This document shows positions 15,952 to 24,673 of a stretch of 30,279 nt of DNA, piece by piece. Every line of letters begins with the position of its first letter. Position 1 is the first letter of the stretch. The notes beneath the pieces are model-generated. The model did no database searches, was not told where the DNA came from, and worked only from the letters and a program-made list of their open reading frames with translations. A program made the translations under genes and the position numbers. Source of the stretch: DASSFZ01 sp036514635 (lineage in GTDB: Bacteria; Chloroflexota; Anaerolineae; Fen-1058); contig DATBWU010000352.1 in NCBI GenBank assembly GCA_036514635.1, positions 1 to 30,279 on the forward strand, given 5' to 3'.

Positions 15952-15976
15952 CTAACTAGCCAACTCTCCAACTAGA
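15952..15976. repeat. CTAGTTGG-type repeat overlapping the rpsK stop codon
   Basis: On the minus strand the rpsK stop TAG (15972-15974) begins a run reading TAGTTGGAGAGTTGGCTAG, which belongs by sequence to the TTAGTTGG family seen at 15786-15829. Confidence 0.6.
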
Positions 15977-16370
15977 CTCTTCGTTTCTTCGGCGGACGGC
16001 AGCCATTGTGCGGGATCGGCGTGACGTCCTTGATCGACAACACTCTCAAGCCCGATGCGCCGATGGCGCGCAGCGCATTTTCGCGGCCCGGGCCCGGCCC
16101 CTTGACGAATACCTCGACTTCCAACACTCCCACTTCGAGGGCGGCCTTGGCCGCGTTCTGGGCCGCCAGGCGCGCCGCGTACGGCGTGCTCTTGCGGCTG
16201 CCCTTGAAACCGGCTTGACCGGCGGAACCCCACGCCACCACGTTGCCATTCATATCGGTGATCGACACGATGGTGTTGTTGAACGACGCCTGAATGTGGG
16301 CCTGGCCTCGCGACACACCCCGGCGCTGCTTCTTGGGGGCGGTTCGCCTCGCGCGCTGACTTGCTCCCAT
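15972..16370 (-). CDS. rpsK: 30S ribosomal protein S11 (uS11)
   Basis: The 132-residue protein has the S11 core HIQASFNNTIVSITDMNGNV, WGSAGQAGFKGSRKSTPYAA, KGPGPGRENALRAIGASGL and the conserved C-terminal DVTPIPHNGCRPPKKRRV. It helps form the mRNA exit region of the 30S platform. AGGAGAGG precedes the ATG. It starts 19 bases after rpsM. The stop codon TAG is also the first unit of a TAGTTGG-type repeat. Confidence 0.98.
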   Translation of the reverse strand: MGASQRARRTAPKKQRRGVSRGQAHIQASFNNTIVSITDMNGNVVAWGSAGQAGFKGSRKSTPYAARLAAQNAAKAALEVGVLEVEVFVKGPGPGRENALRAIGASGLRVLSIKDVTPIPHNGCRPPKKRRV

Positions 16371-16389
16371 TGATATCCTCTCCTATGCC

Positions 16390-16779
16390 TTACTTCTTCT
16401 TCGCGCCGCGCCGCCGGCCACGACCGGCGACCGTCTTCTTGGGGCCTTTGCGTGTGCGCGAGTTCGTCCGCGTCCGCTGGCCGCGTACCGGCAAGCTGCG
16501 CCGATGGCGCAGGCCGCGATAGCAGCCGATCTCGGTGAGCCGCTTGATGTTCAGCGTCACCTCGCGGCGCAGATCGCCTTCCACGACGTAGTTTTGCTCG
16601 ATGATCTCGCGCAGCTTCGACACCTCGGCCTCAGACAGGTCCTTCACGCGCGTGTCCGGACTGACCACGGCCTGATGCAGAATCTGGAGGCTGCGCGTGG
16701 GGCCAATGCCGTAGATGTACGTCAGCCCGACTTCGACCCGCTTCTGGCGGGGCAGATCGACACCTGCAATACGTGCCAT
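16390..16779 (-). CDS. rpsM: 30S ribosomal protein S13 (uS13)
   Basis: The 129-residue protein starts MARIAGVDLPRQKRVEVGLT, has the helix-hairpin motif YIYGIGPTRSLQIL, and ends in RGLRHRRSLPVRGQRTRTNS followed by a very basic tail that contacts the P-site tRNA. AGGAG and AAGGA both lie within 12 bases of the ATG. It starts 18 bases after rpmJ and precedes rpsK, the canonical order. Confidence 0.98.
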   Translation of the reverse strand: MARIAGVDLPRQKRVEVGLTYIYGIGPTRSLQILHQAVVSPDTRVKDLSEAEVSKLREIIEQNYVVEGDLRREVTLNIKRLTEIGCYRGLRHRRSLPVRGQRTRTNSRTRKGPKKTVAGRGRRRGAKKK

Positions 16780-16797
16780 ATTCCTTCTCCTGGCCGA

Positions 16798-16911
16798 TCA
16801 GCCTTGAACCTGCTTATGCTTCGGATTGGTGCAAATCACTCGAATCTTGCCCTTGCGCCGGACGATCTTGCACTTCGGGCAGCGCTTGCGAACCGATGCA
16901 GAAACCCTCAT
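16798..16911 (-). CDS. rpmJ: 50S ribosomal protein L36 (bL36), zinc-binding type
   Basis: This 37-residue protein begins MRVSASVRKRCPKCKIVRRK and ends NPKHKQVQG. Its zinc ligands C11, C14, C27 and H32 are all present, so it is the C+ form. AAGGAG lies seven bases before the ATG. It lies 28 bases after map, where infA is normally found in between, and 18 bases before rpsM. Confidence 0.97.
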   Translation of the reverse strand: MRVSASVRKRCPKCKIVRRKGKIRVICTNPKHKQVQG

Positions 16912-16939
16912 GTCAATACTCCTTCAACGTTCATCCCAA

Positions 16940-17689
16940 TCACAGTTGCGTCAGAATCAGCGGCTCGCCGTCCGTAATCGCAACCGTGTGCTCAAAGTAA
17001 GCCGAGAGTGATTTGTCGGCCATGATCACAGTCCAGCCGTCGTCCAGCACGTGCGTGTGCCAATCGCCTGCGGCGACCATTGGCTCGAGTGCGAACGTCA
17101 TGCCCGGCTTCAGCCCGATGCCGCGTCCGGCCCGCCCGAAATTGGGCACTTGCGGCTCTTCGTGCATCTGGCGCCCGACGCCGTGACCGGTGTACTCGCG
17201 TATCACCGAGAAGCCCTGAGACTCCACGGCTTGCTGAATGGCTGCCGAAACGTCACCGGCGCGGTTCCCGGCCCGAGCCTGCGCGATCCCGGCGTATAGG
17301 GCAGCCTCCGTCACTTCCATCAGTTTCAGGGCGACCGGGCTGACCTCGCCGATGGCGACCGTCGTTCCGGCATCGCCGACGAATCCTTTGTACGTCACGC
17401 CGACATCCAGGCTCAGGATGTCGCCGTCCTTCAGCCGGCGCTTCGAACTGGGAATGCCGTGCACCAGTTCGTAGTTGACGCACGTGCAGATGTTACCCGG
17501 GAAGCCCCGGTAGCCCTTGAACGTCGGCCTTCCGCCGCGCTTCTCGATCAACGCCTTGGCCGCCTGGTCGAGTTCGGCGGTGGTGACGCCCGGCTTCGCT
17601 ATGCCGGGTAGCGTCTCCAGCACCTCCGCCACGATGCGCCCGGCCTGGCGCATGATCTGAATCTCCTCGGACGACTTCAGCACAATCAT
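16940..17689 (-). CDS. map: Methionine aminopeptidase, type I
   Basis: The 249-residue protein removes the initiator methionine from new proteins. All five metal ligands are present: D95, D106, H169 (TGHGVG), E202 (ALEPM) and E233, plus the substrate-contacting H78. It lacks an N-terminal zinc extension, so it is the short MetAP-I form. The start at 17689 fits the usual MIVLKSSEEI beginning and lies 10 bases after the adk stop; there is no clear Shine-Dalgarno, so translation may be coupled to adk. The frame also runs upstream through the end of adk, which I reject as N-terminus. Confidence 0.96.
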   Translation of the reverse strand: MIVLKSSEEIQIMRQAGRIVAEVLETLPGIAKPGVTTAELDQAAKALIEKRGGRPTFKGYRGFPGNICTCVNYELVHGIPSSKRRLKDGDILSLDVGVTYKGFVGDAGTTVAIGEVSPVALKLMEVTEAALYAGIAQARAGNRAGDVSAAIQQAVESQGFSVIREYTGHGVGRQMHEEPQVPNFGRAGRGIGLKPGMTFALEPMVAAGDWHTHVLDDGWTVIMADKSLSAYFEHTVAITDGEPLILTQL

Positions 17690-17699
17690 ACGTTGCGAC

Positions 17700-18368
17700 T
17701 CAATGCCGCTGGGTCTTGAAGCGTGCAATCGCATCGAGAATCGCCTGCTGCACACCCTCGATCGAATTGCGCCCGTCGATCTCGACGAGCAGCCCGCGTT
17801 CGCGGTAGTAATTGATCAGCGGCATGGTCTGCTCTAAATACACGTTGATGCGCTTGCGTTGCACGTCCGGTTGATCGTCGGCGCGCTGAACGACCTGGCC
17901 GCCGCACCGATCGCACACGCCCGCCACGCGTGGCGGGTTCGACAGCATGTTGTAAATCGCGCCGCACTGGCTGCACGTCCAGCGGCTCGCCAGCCGTTCG
18001 AGCAGCACGTCGTTCGGCGCGGAGATGAACAGCACGACGCGCACCCCTTCGCCGCGTTCAGCCAGGATGTTCGCCAGCGCGTCGGCCTGCGCCACGGTGC
18101 GCGGGAAGCCATCCAGCAGCACACCGTTCCTCGCGTCCGGCTGATCGACCCGCTCCGTGAGCATACCGATCGTGATCTCGTCCGGCACCAGCTCGCCACG
18201 ATCCATGTAGTGCCTTGCCAGTTTGCCGAGTTCCGTCTCACGCTTGATGTGATCACGGAACAGATCGCCTGTGGCGGCGTGCGGCAGGCCCAACTTCTCG
18301 GCCAGCAGCTTCGCCTGAGTGCCCTTGCCTACGCCGGGCGGACCGAACAGCAAGACGTAGTCAGCCAC
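17700..18368 (-). CDS. adk: Adenylate kinase, zinc-containing LID
   Basis: The 222-residue protein interconverts ATP + AMP and 2 ADP. It has the P-loop GPPGVGKGT (9-17), the AMP-site motif ATGDLFRDHI, DGFPRTVAQA and a long LID carrying four cysteines (C132, C135, C152, C155) that should bind zinc. The start is GTG at 18366-18368; the nearest purine-rich site (AAAGG) is about 14 bases away, which is long. The gene lies between secY and map, its standard place, but the secY-adk gap is a 192-base region of repeats rather than the usual short spacer. Confidence 0.97.
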   Translation of the reverse strand: MADYVLLFGPPGVGKGTQAKLLAEKLGLPHAATGDLFRDHIKRETELGKLARHYMDRGELVPDEITIGMLTERVDQPDARNGVLLDGFPRTVAQADALANILAERGEGVRVVLFISAPNDVLLERLASRWTCSQCGAIYNMLSNPPRVAGVCDRCGGQVVQRADDQPDVQRKRINVYLEQTMPLINYYRERGLLVEIDGRNSIEGVQQAILDAIARFKTQRH

Positions 18369-18396
18369 AACAACAGTCGAACCTTTCTCCCCCGGG

Positions 18397-18560
18397 TCAG
18401 TGACCAGTTGTCAGTGAGCAGTTGTCAGTGAGCAGTTGTCAGTGAGCAGTGAACAGTGATGGGCCAACTGGCTCACTGATTACTGATAACTGATCACTGA
18501 CTCACTAATTACTGGCTCACTGATTACTGGCTCACTGATTACTGACAAACTGATCACTGC

Positions 18561-18563
<3 letters not shown>
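18397..18563. repeat. Large CAGTGAGCAG-family inverted repeat between secY and adk
   Basis: On the plus strand, three or more CAGTTGTCAGTGAG-like units (18397-18460) are followed by a centre near GGGCCAACTGG and then by several CTCACTGATTACTG-like units (18472-18563). The two halves are imperfect reverse complements and could form a stem of more than 50 pairs. The secY stop TGA at 18561-18563 belongs to the last unit. Confidence 0.85.
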
Positions 18564-19892
<1,329 letters not shown>

Positions 19893-19904
19893 GGCAGCCC
19901 TCAA

Positions 19905-19966
19905 AAGATGAAAGGATGAAGGATGAGGGATGAAGATCTACCTTCATCCTTCCACCTTCATCCTTT
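19905..19966. repeat. GGATGAA-family hairpin between rplO and secY
   Basis: GGATGAA units on the plus strand (19905-19934) pair with TTCATCC units (19943-19964). The rplO stop TGA (19958-19960) is part of a GGATGA unit, and the other end touches the secY Shine-Dalgarno. It is the same family as the insert in the histidine kinase gene at 7191-7258. Confidence 0.85.
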
Positions 19967-20413
19967 AATAATCTCCACGGTGCCCCCGGCTGCTTCGATC
20001 TTGCGGCGGGCCGCTGCAGAGATACGCTGCGTCTTCACCGCCACGGCGCGATCGATGTCACCGTAGGCCAGAATCACCACCGGATCGTTGGCGGACTTCA
20101 GCAGTCCGTGTTGAACGAGCACTTCGGGCGTGATTGGCTCGTCCACCTTCAGCGCAGCCAGCTCGCGCAGGTTGATCGGAATGTAGTGAATCTTCCGGCG
20201 CGAGGTGAAACCGACGCCGCGCGCGAAGGGTAGCTTGCGCACCAGTGGCAGGTTGCCGCCCTCGAAGTACGGGGGCTTCACGCCGCCCGGCCGCGCGTGC
20301 TGGCCTTTGCGTCCGCGTCCGGCATACGTGCCGTGACCCGAGCCCAGGCCGCGCCCCACGCGCTTGGGGTTTTTCTTCGATCCGTCAGCCGGCTTGAGAT
20401 CGTGCAGATTCAT
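19958..20413 (-). CDS. rplO: 50S ribosomal protein L15 (uL15)
   Basis: The 151-residue protein begins MNLHDLKPADGSKKNPKRVG and has the glycine-rich GRGLGSGHGTYAGRGRKGQ region and GGNLPLVRKLPF, all typical of L15. The C-terminus IEAAGGTVEIIKG ends in a TGA that lies within the GGATGAA repeat, so the last two codons may come from the repeat. It overlaps rpmD by four bases (ATGA), which suggests translational coupling. It precedes secY as in the spc operon. Confidence 0.97.
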   Translation of the reverse strand: MNLHDLKPADGSKKNPKRVGRGLGSGHGTYAGRGRKGQHARPGGVKPPYFEGGNLPLVRKLPFARGVGFTSRRKIHYIPINLRELAALKVDEPITPEVLVQHGLLKSANDPVVILAYGDIDRAVAVKTQRISAAARRKIEAAGGTVEIIKG

Positions 20414-20679
20414 TGGACTTCCTCGACTGAAACCAGATGCGGAACTTTGGCGATCATGCCGCGCACGACCGGCGTATCGGCCTGCTCGACCGTCTGGTTC
20501 AGGCGGCGCAGGCCCAAGGCCCGTACCGTGCGCTTTTGCCGCTCGTTATAGCCGGTCGGGCTTTTCACCAGTGTGATGCGCAATGTAACGTTGGGTGAGG
20601 CGACTCTCGCAGACCCCTGTAGCGAAGCGGAAGGGGCAGTCGCCAACCCCGCCGCCGACTTACTGCTGTGGCTTGACAT
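20410..20679 (-). CDS. rpmD: 50S ribosomal protein L30 (uL30) with unusual N-terminal extension
   Basis: The 89-residue protein holds a standard L30 core at 33-89 (LRITLVKSPTGYNERQKRTV to the end), while L30 is usually about 60 residues. The first 32 residues are rich in Ser and Ala and include a stretch (12-27) encoded by a hairpin repeat. The ATG at 20677-20679 lies inside the end of rpsE, with GAAGG four bases upstream. No good start with a ribosome site lies closer to the core, except a TTG at residue 33 without one. It overlaps rplO by four bases. Confidence 0.9.
   Translation of the reverse strand: MSSHSSKSAAGLATAPSASLQGSARVASPNVTLRITLVKSPTGYNERQKRTVRALGLRRLNQTVEQADTPVVRGMIAKVPHLVSVEEVQ
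20599..20644. repeat. GGCGACT hairpin inside the rpmD N-terminal extension
   Basis: The 7-bp ends GGCGACT (20599-20605) and AGTCGCC (20638-20644) and an inner CCCCT/AGGGG pair form a two-part stem around GTAGCGAAGCGGA. It is translated as residues 12-27 of L30. A partly similar string (GGCGAAGCGGGGGGCAGGC) lies at 25382-25400 between rpsC and rplP. Confidence 0.6.
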
Positions 20680-21229
20680 TCGACCTTCTCCAGAACGGCA
20701 CCACGTCATCCACCGGCTTGTTGCGCTCCCTCGACACCATCTCCGGCGACTTGAGCTGGCGCAAGCCGTTGAACGTGGCGCGGATCACGTTGAGCTTGTT
20801 GCTACTGCCCATCGACTTGGTCAGGATGTCGTGCACGCCGGCCGCTTCTAACACCGCGCGCACGCCGCCGCCCGCGATGACGCCTGTGCCCGGCGAGGCC
20901 GGCTTCAGCAGCACCTGCGCGCCGCCCGACCGGGCGATGACCGAATGCGGAATCGTCGTTCCATCCAGGTTCACCGGGCGCATCGCGCGGCGGGCACGCT
21001 CGGTGGCCTTGCGGATGGCATCCGGCACAGCGCGACTCTTGCCCACGCCCAGGCCCACGTTGCCGCGATTGTCGCCGGTGACGACGACGACGCGGAAAGC
21101 GAACCGGCGCCCTCCCTTGATCACCTTGGCGACGCGCGCAATATCGACGACGCGCTCGTCCAACTCCTCGCGCGGTTCCTCGAAGACCTCTCGGTCACGA
21201 CCTTCGGTAGATGCTCTTCGCTTCGCCAT
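20660..21229 (-). CDS. rpsE: 30S ribosomal protein S5 (uS5)
   Basis: The 189-residue protein has the S5 dsRNA-binding-like domain (RVVDIARVAKVIKGGRRFAF) and the C-terminal fold with KASPGTGVIAGG-like KPASPGTGVIAGGGVRAVLE and SMGSSNKLNVIRATFNGL. It is important for decoding fidelity. The start ATG shares one base with the rplR stop (TAATG). The C-terminus overlaps rpmD by 20 bases. Confidence 0.98.
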   Translation of the reverse strand: MAKRRASTEGRDREVFEEPREELDERVVDIARVAKVIKGGRRFAFRVVVVTGDNRGNVGLGVGKSRAVPDAIRKATERARRAMRPVNLDGTTIPHSVIARSGGAQVLLKPASPGTGVIAGGGVRAVLEAAGVHDILTKSMGSSNKLNVIRATFNGLRQLKSPEMVSRERNKPVDDVVPFWRRSNVKPQQ

Positions 21230-21591
21230 TAGAACTCCAGTCCCGCTTCGCGGCTGGCCTCGGCCAGCGCCTTAACGCGCCCATGATAGCGGTATCCGCC
21301 TCGATCGAAAATGACTTTCTTCAGACCGGCGGCCTGCGCACGCTTCGCCAGTAGCGCGCCGACGCGCCTGGCCTGCTCGGTCTTATTCAGCGGCTGCACT
21401 TCGGCGCGCAGATCTCGATCGACCGTGGAGGCTGCCGCCAGCGTGCGCCCCTGCGTGTCGTCGATGATCTGCGCGTAAATGTGATCCAGGCTGCGGAACA
21501 CGTTCAGGCGCGGGCGCTCCGGCGTGCCGATGACATTCTTGCGAACGCGCTGGTGACGGTGCACGCGCATGTCCTTGCGACTCTTCGACAT
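21229..21591 (-). CDS. rplR: 50S ribosomal protein L18 (uL18)
   Basis: The 120-residue protein has the L18 pattern TPERPRLNVFRSLDHIYAQI, then VGALLAKRAQAAGLKKVIFD and a C-terminal GRVKALAEASREAGLEF. It binds 5S rRNA with L5. AAAGG lies seven bases before the ATG. The 55-base gap after rplF is a tandem CCAACCAG-like repeat that ends next to this ribosome site. Confidence 0.98.
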   Translation of the reverse strand: MSKSRKDMRVHRHQRVRKNVIGTPERPRLNVFRSLDHIYAQIIDDTQGRTLAAASTVDRDLRAEVQPLNKTEQARRVGALLAKRAQAAGLKKVIFDRGGYRYHGRVKALAEASREAGLEF

Positions 21592-21610
21592 CGTTCAACC
21601 TTTCGACGAA

Positions 21611-21652
21611 CAAACTAACCAACCAGCCAACCAGCCAACCAGCAAACTAACT
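21611..21652. repeat. Tandem CCAACCAG (TTAGTTGG-family) repeat between rplF and rplR
   Basis: Plus-strand units CAAACTAACCAACCAGCCAA and two further CCAACCAG units run from 21611 to 21652. On the minus strand the rplF stop codon TAG (21647-21649) lies in the first unit (TTAGTTTGC). Confidence 0.75.
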
Positions 21653-22192
21653 GACCTTACCCGCCTTGCCGGCCTTGCGGCGGACGATTTCGTTCTCGTA
21701 CCGGATGCCCTTGCCCTTGTATGGCTCCGGCGGTCTCAATCTGCGGATGATCGCCGCGACCTGGCCGACCTGCTCGCGGTCCGGACCTTCGATCGTGATC
21801 GTGCGCGCTTTCGGATCGGCGCTGATCTTGATGCCGGCCGGCGGCTCGACGCGGGTCGGATGCGAATAACCCAGGAATAGCATGAGCACACCGCCCGACA
21901 TCTCTGCGCGATAGCCGACGCCTTCGACGACCAGCGTCTTGCGGAAGCCTTCGGTCACGCCTTTGACCATATTCGCCAGCAGGGCGCGGGTCAGGCCGTG
22001 CAGCGCGCGATGGCGCCGCTCGTCGCTGGGCCGGCTGACGCTGATGGCGCCCTCTTTCATCCCGATCGTCATATCCGGGTGAAAGGTGCGCATGAGCTCG
22101 CCGCGCGGGCCTTTCACCGCGACGCGGACGCCATCGATATTCACCGTCACACCCGCCGGAACCGGCACGGGTTTTCGTCCTATTCTCGACAT
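21647..22192 (-). CDS. rplF: 50S ribosomal protein L6 (uL6)
   Basis: The 181-residue protein begins MSRIGRKPVPVPAGVTVNID and contains two L6 repeats. The second carries GYSHPTRVEPPAGIKI and the signature PPEPYKGKGIRYENEIVRRK. It lies at the base of the L7/L12 stalk near the factor-binding site. It starts 73 bases after rpsH. The final residues and stop codon (GKVS then TAG) run into a TTAGTTTGC-type repeat. Confidence 0.98.
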   Translation of the reverse strand: MSRIGRKPVPVPAGVTVNIDGVRVAVKGPRGELMRTFHPDMTIGMKEGAISVSRPSDERRHRALHGLTRALLANMVKGVTEGFRKTLVVEGVGYRAEMSGGVLMLFLGYSHPTRVEPPAGIKISADPKARTITIEGPDREQVGQVAAIIRRLRPPEPYKGKGIRYENEIVRRKAGKAGKVS

Positions 22193-22265
22193 CTCAATAC
22201 TCCTGACCCAGACCGATCCGAAAGGTCTTTGGACCCACGAAGAGCACGCAGGGTCACATCGATGT

Positions 22266-22673
22266 TTACCACACGTAGCACAGGACTTCGCCGCCCACGT
22301 TCAGCCGGCGCGCCTGCTGTCCGGTAATCACACCCTTGGGCGTGGACAGAATCGCAATACCCATACCCGAGCGCACCCACGGAATGGCCTCTTTGTCAGT
22401 GTATACGCGGCGACCCGGCTTGCTCACGCGCTGCAAGCCCGAGATGGCCGGCGTGCGCGTGCGGCGCTCGCCGCTATATTTCAGCCACAAGCGCAGCGTC
22501 GAGCGGTTGCCGCTCTGGGTCATTTCAAAGTCCTGGATGTAACCTTCTTCCTTCAAGATCTGGGCAATAGCGACCTTAATTCGGCTGCTGGGCAGCGCCA
22601 CACTCGAATGGCCCACACCGATGGCGTTGCGCACGCGAGTCAACATGTCGCCGATCGGATCGCTTGTACTCAT
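22266..22673 (-). CDS. rpsH: 30S ribosomal protein S8 (uS8)
   Basis: The 135-residue protein starts MSTSDPIGDMLTRVRNAIGV and has VALPSSRIKVAIAQILKEEGY, RVSKPGRRVYTDKEAIPWV and the closing GMGIAILSTPKGVITGQQAR. S8 binds the central domain of 16S rRNA and represses the spc operon in some bacteria. GGAG lies nine bases before the ATG. It follows rpsN by 93 bases. Confidence 0.98.
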   Translation of the reverse strand: MSTSDPIGDMLTRVRNAIGVGHSSVALPSSRIKVAIAQILKEEGYIQDFEMTQSGNRSTLRLWLKYSGERRTRTPAISGLQRVSKPGRRVYTDKEAIPWVRSGMGIAILSTPKGVITGQQARRLNVGGEVLCYVW

Positions 22674-22766
22674 AATGAATCACTCCTCTGAACTCAGCCC
22701 TCGTCCCCAGCGCCGCATGGCCATCGGGTGGAGCGCGCAGTTCGTTGACGTTGTGCAGTCCCAGCC

Positions 22767-22949
22767 TTACCAGGAGGCCTTCGCCACGCCGGGGACCATC
22801 CCTTGCAGCGCCAATTCGCGGAAGCAGATGCGGCACAGGCCGAAGCGCCGGAAGTAGCCGCGCGAGCGGCCGCACTGTCGGCAGCGATTGCGCACCCGCG
22901 TGGGATACTTGCGATGGAACTCGCGATTGATCATCGATTTCTTCGCCAT
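22767..22949 (-). CDS. rpsN: 30S ribosomal protein S14, zinc-binding type Z (uS14)
   Basis: The 60-residue protein is the short zinc form: MAKKSMINREFHRKYPTRVR, then cysteines C23, C26, C39 and C42 in CRQCG and CRICF, and the conserved end ALQGMVPGVAKASW. It begins three bases after the rplE stop, so it is probably coupled. The type Z form fits Gram-positive-like and Chloroflexota lineages. Confidence 0.98.
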   Translation of the reverse strand: MAKKSMINREFHRKYPTRVRNRCRQCGRSRGYFRRFGLCRICFRELALQGMVPGVAKASW

Positions 22950-22952
22950 GAA

Positions 22953-23495
22953 TTAATTGCTCCTGAACGGCATGCCGACCAGCTGCAACAGACGGCGGCC
23001 CTCGGCATCGGTGCGCGCCGTCGTGACGATGGTGATCTCCATCCCGCGCAGTTTATCGATCTTATCGTACTGGATCTGTGGAAACATGATCTGCTCGCGC
23101 AGACCCAGCGTGTAATTGCCGCGCCCGTCGAAGGCATCCGGCGAGATACCGCGAAAGTCGCGGATGCGCGGCAGGGCCAGGTGGGTCAACACTTCCAGGA
23201 ACGACCACATCTTCCCGCCGCGCAGCGTCACCTTCACGCCGATCGAGCGACCCGCGCGCAACTTGAAGTTGGCGATGTCCTTGCGCGCCTTGGTGATGAT
23301 CGGTTGCTGGCCGGTGATCAGCCGCAGGTCGGCCACCGCGCTATCCAGCGTCTTGGCATTATCCAATGCGTCGCCCGCGCCGATGTTGACCACGACTTTC
23401 TGGATGCGTGGAACCTGCATCACGTTGCGGTAATTAAACTCCTTCATCAGCGTCGGAACGATGTCCTGCTTGTATCGAGTCTTCAGGCCAGCCAT
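22953..23495 (-). CDS. rplE: 50S ribosomal protein L5 (uL5)
   Basis: The 180-residue protein has the L5 hallmarks VPRIQKVVVNIGAGDA, LRLITGQQPIITKARKDIA, FRGISPDAFDGRGNYTLGLREQ-like sequence (split here by position, 125-145) and TTARTDAEGRRLLQLVGMPF. It binds 5S rRNA and contacts the P-site tRNA. A GGGAG site lies upstream of the ATG. It precedes rpsN by three bases. Confidence 0.98.
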   Translation of the reverse strand: MAGLKTRYKQDIVPTLMKEFNYRNVMQVPRIQKVVVNIGAGDALDNAKTLDSAVADLRLITGQQPIITKARKDIANFKLRAGRSIGVKVTLRGGKMWSFLEVLTHLALPRIRDFRGISPDAFDGRGNYTLGLREQIMFPQIQYDKIDKLRGMEITIVTTARTDAEGRRLLQLVGMPFRSN

Positions 23496-23563
23496 CTCTC
23501 GACTCCCATCCGGCGTGTATGCGCGCGGGCCGTCCGGCTTCCGCGTCGCAGGCCGGGGATTGT

Positions 23564-23884
23564 CTACAGGTCGGTGCCGCTCTTGCGCGCCACCCGCGAC
23601 TTGGTCCCATCCGCATCCACGCGGAACCCAACGCGCGTCGGCTCGTCCGTTTTCGGATCGACCAGCATCACCTTCGAGATGCGAATCGGCGCTTCGAACT
23701 CGATGATGCCCGTCTGCGTCTGGCCGCGCCCGGCGCGTGTGGGGCGCTGCGCCTTTTTGACGATGTTGACACCGCTCACCACCACGCGGCCCGACTTGGT
23801 GTCAATGCGCTGCACCGTGCCGCGTTTGCCCTTGTCTTCGCCGGCGATGACGACGACGGTGTCGCCTTTCTTGATCTTCTCCAT
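23564..23884 (-). CDS. rplX: 50S ribosomal protein L24 (uL24)
   Basis: The protein has 106 residues from the chosen start. The KOW motif is near the N-terminus (KIKKGDTVVVIAGEDKGKRG), followed by VVVSGVNIVKKAQRPTRAG and the closing RVDADGTKSRVARKSGTDL. The ATG at 23884 is preferred because AGGAG lies eight bases upstream; an ATG two codons earlier (23890) is only two bases from the same site. It is 157 bases after rplN, and that gap holds a CACCGCGAAGG-type hairpin. Confidence 0.96.
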   Translation of the reverse strand: MEKIKKGDTVVVIAGEDKGKRGTVQRIDTKSGRVVVSGVNIVKKAQRPTRAGRGQTQTGIIEFEAPIRISKVMLVDPKTDEPTRVGFRVDADGTKSRVARKSGTDL

Positions 23885-23947
23885 GAACATTGCTCCTCAG
23901 CCGCCTCTCGGTTTCCCCTAGGGGTCCACTGAAAAACCACAGATTTG

Positions 23948-24017
23948 CACCGCGAAGGCGCCAAGGGCGCTAAGAAAACCCAGGAAAAACCTTCGCGCTC
24001 TTCGCGCCTTAGCGGTG
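23948..24017. repeat. CACCGCGAAGGCGC hairpin between rplN and rplX
   Basis: Left arm 23948-23974 and right arm 23991-24017 are imperfect complements with matching ends (CACCGC and GCGGTG). The element belongs to the same broad family as those at 15022-15098 and 28786-28855. Confidence 0.8.
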
Positions 24018-24041
24018 AAGAGGTTGTTTCTCAGCACTCTC

Positions 24042-24413
24042 CTAGAGCACTTCCGGGGCCAGTGATACGATCTTCATGAAGCCCTTGTCGCGCAGTTCGC
24101 GCGCCACCGGCCCGAAGATGCGGGTGCCCCTGGGATTGTTCGATTCGGGATCGATGAGCACGGCGGCATTATCGTCGAACCGGATGTAACTGCCGTCGGG
24201 TCGTTGATATTCCTTCGCCGTGCGAACGATCACGGCGCGCACCACGTCGCCCTTTTTCACCGACGCGTTCGGCGTGGCCTGTTTCACCGCTGCCACGATG
24301 ACATCGCCCACGTATCCGTAACGCCGCGTCGATCCGCCGACGATGTGCATGCACAGAATCTCGCGCGCGCCGGTGTTATCGGCCACGGTCAAGCGCGTCT
24401 CATGCTGGATCAT
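24042..24413 (-). CDS. rplN: 50S ribosomal protein L14 (uL14)
   Basis: The 123-residue protein matches L14 end to end: MIQHETRLTVADNTGAREIL, YVGDVIVAAVKQATPNASVK, VRAVIVRT, GSYIRFDDNAAVLI and GTRIFGPVARELRDKGFMKI. It forms an intersubunit bridge. It begins two bases after rpsQ. Confidence 0.98.
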   Translation of the reverse strand: MIQHETRLTVADNTGAREILCMHIVGGSTRRYGYVGDVIVAAVKQATPNASVKKGDVVRAVIVRTAKEYQRPDGSYIRFDDNAAVLIDPESNNPRGTRIFGPVARELRDKGFMKIVSLAPEVL

Positions 24414-24415
24414 GG

Positions 24416-24673
24416 CTAGGCCTCCGCCTTCTCGAGGATCTCCTCCACGATCCAGTGCTTGTCTTTGCTGAGCGGGCGCGACTCGACGATGCGCACCCAG
24501 TCGCCCTGGCGCGCCGTGTTATTCTCATTGTGCACCTTGAACCGGCGCGCGCGGCGAATCACCTTGCCGTACAGTGGATGGCGCTGCAGACGCTCGACCG
24601 TCACGACGACCGTCTTGTTCATCTTGTCGCTGGTGACACGCCCCACCAGCCGCTTGCGATGTTCCATGCTCAT
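24416..24673 (-). CDS. rpsQ: 30S ribosomal protein S17 (uS17)
   Basis: The 85-residue protein has KRLVGRVTSDKMNKTVVVTV, HPLYGKVIRRARRFKVHNEN and GDWVRIVESRPLSKDKHW, the S17 OB-fold sequence. The ATG overlaps the rpmC stop (ATGA), so translation is probably coupled; a second ATG two codons later is possible. A Glu/Ala tail ends the protein. Confidence 0.98.
   Translation of the reverse strand: MSMEHRKRLVGRVTSDKMNKTVVVTVERLQRHPLYGKVIRRARRFKVHNENNTARQGDWVRIVESRPLSKDKHWIVEEILEKAEA

Noticed and set aside
22803..23921. A 372-codon plus-strand open frame opposite rpsN, rplE and rplX
   Set aside because: It is antisense to three conserved ribosomal genes and has shadow-frame composition.
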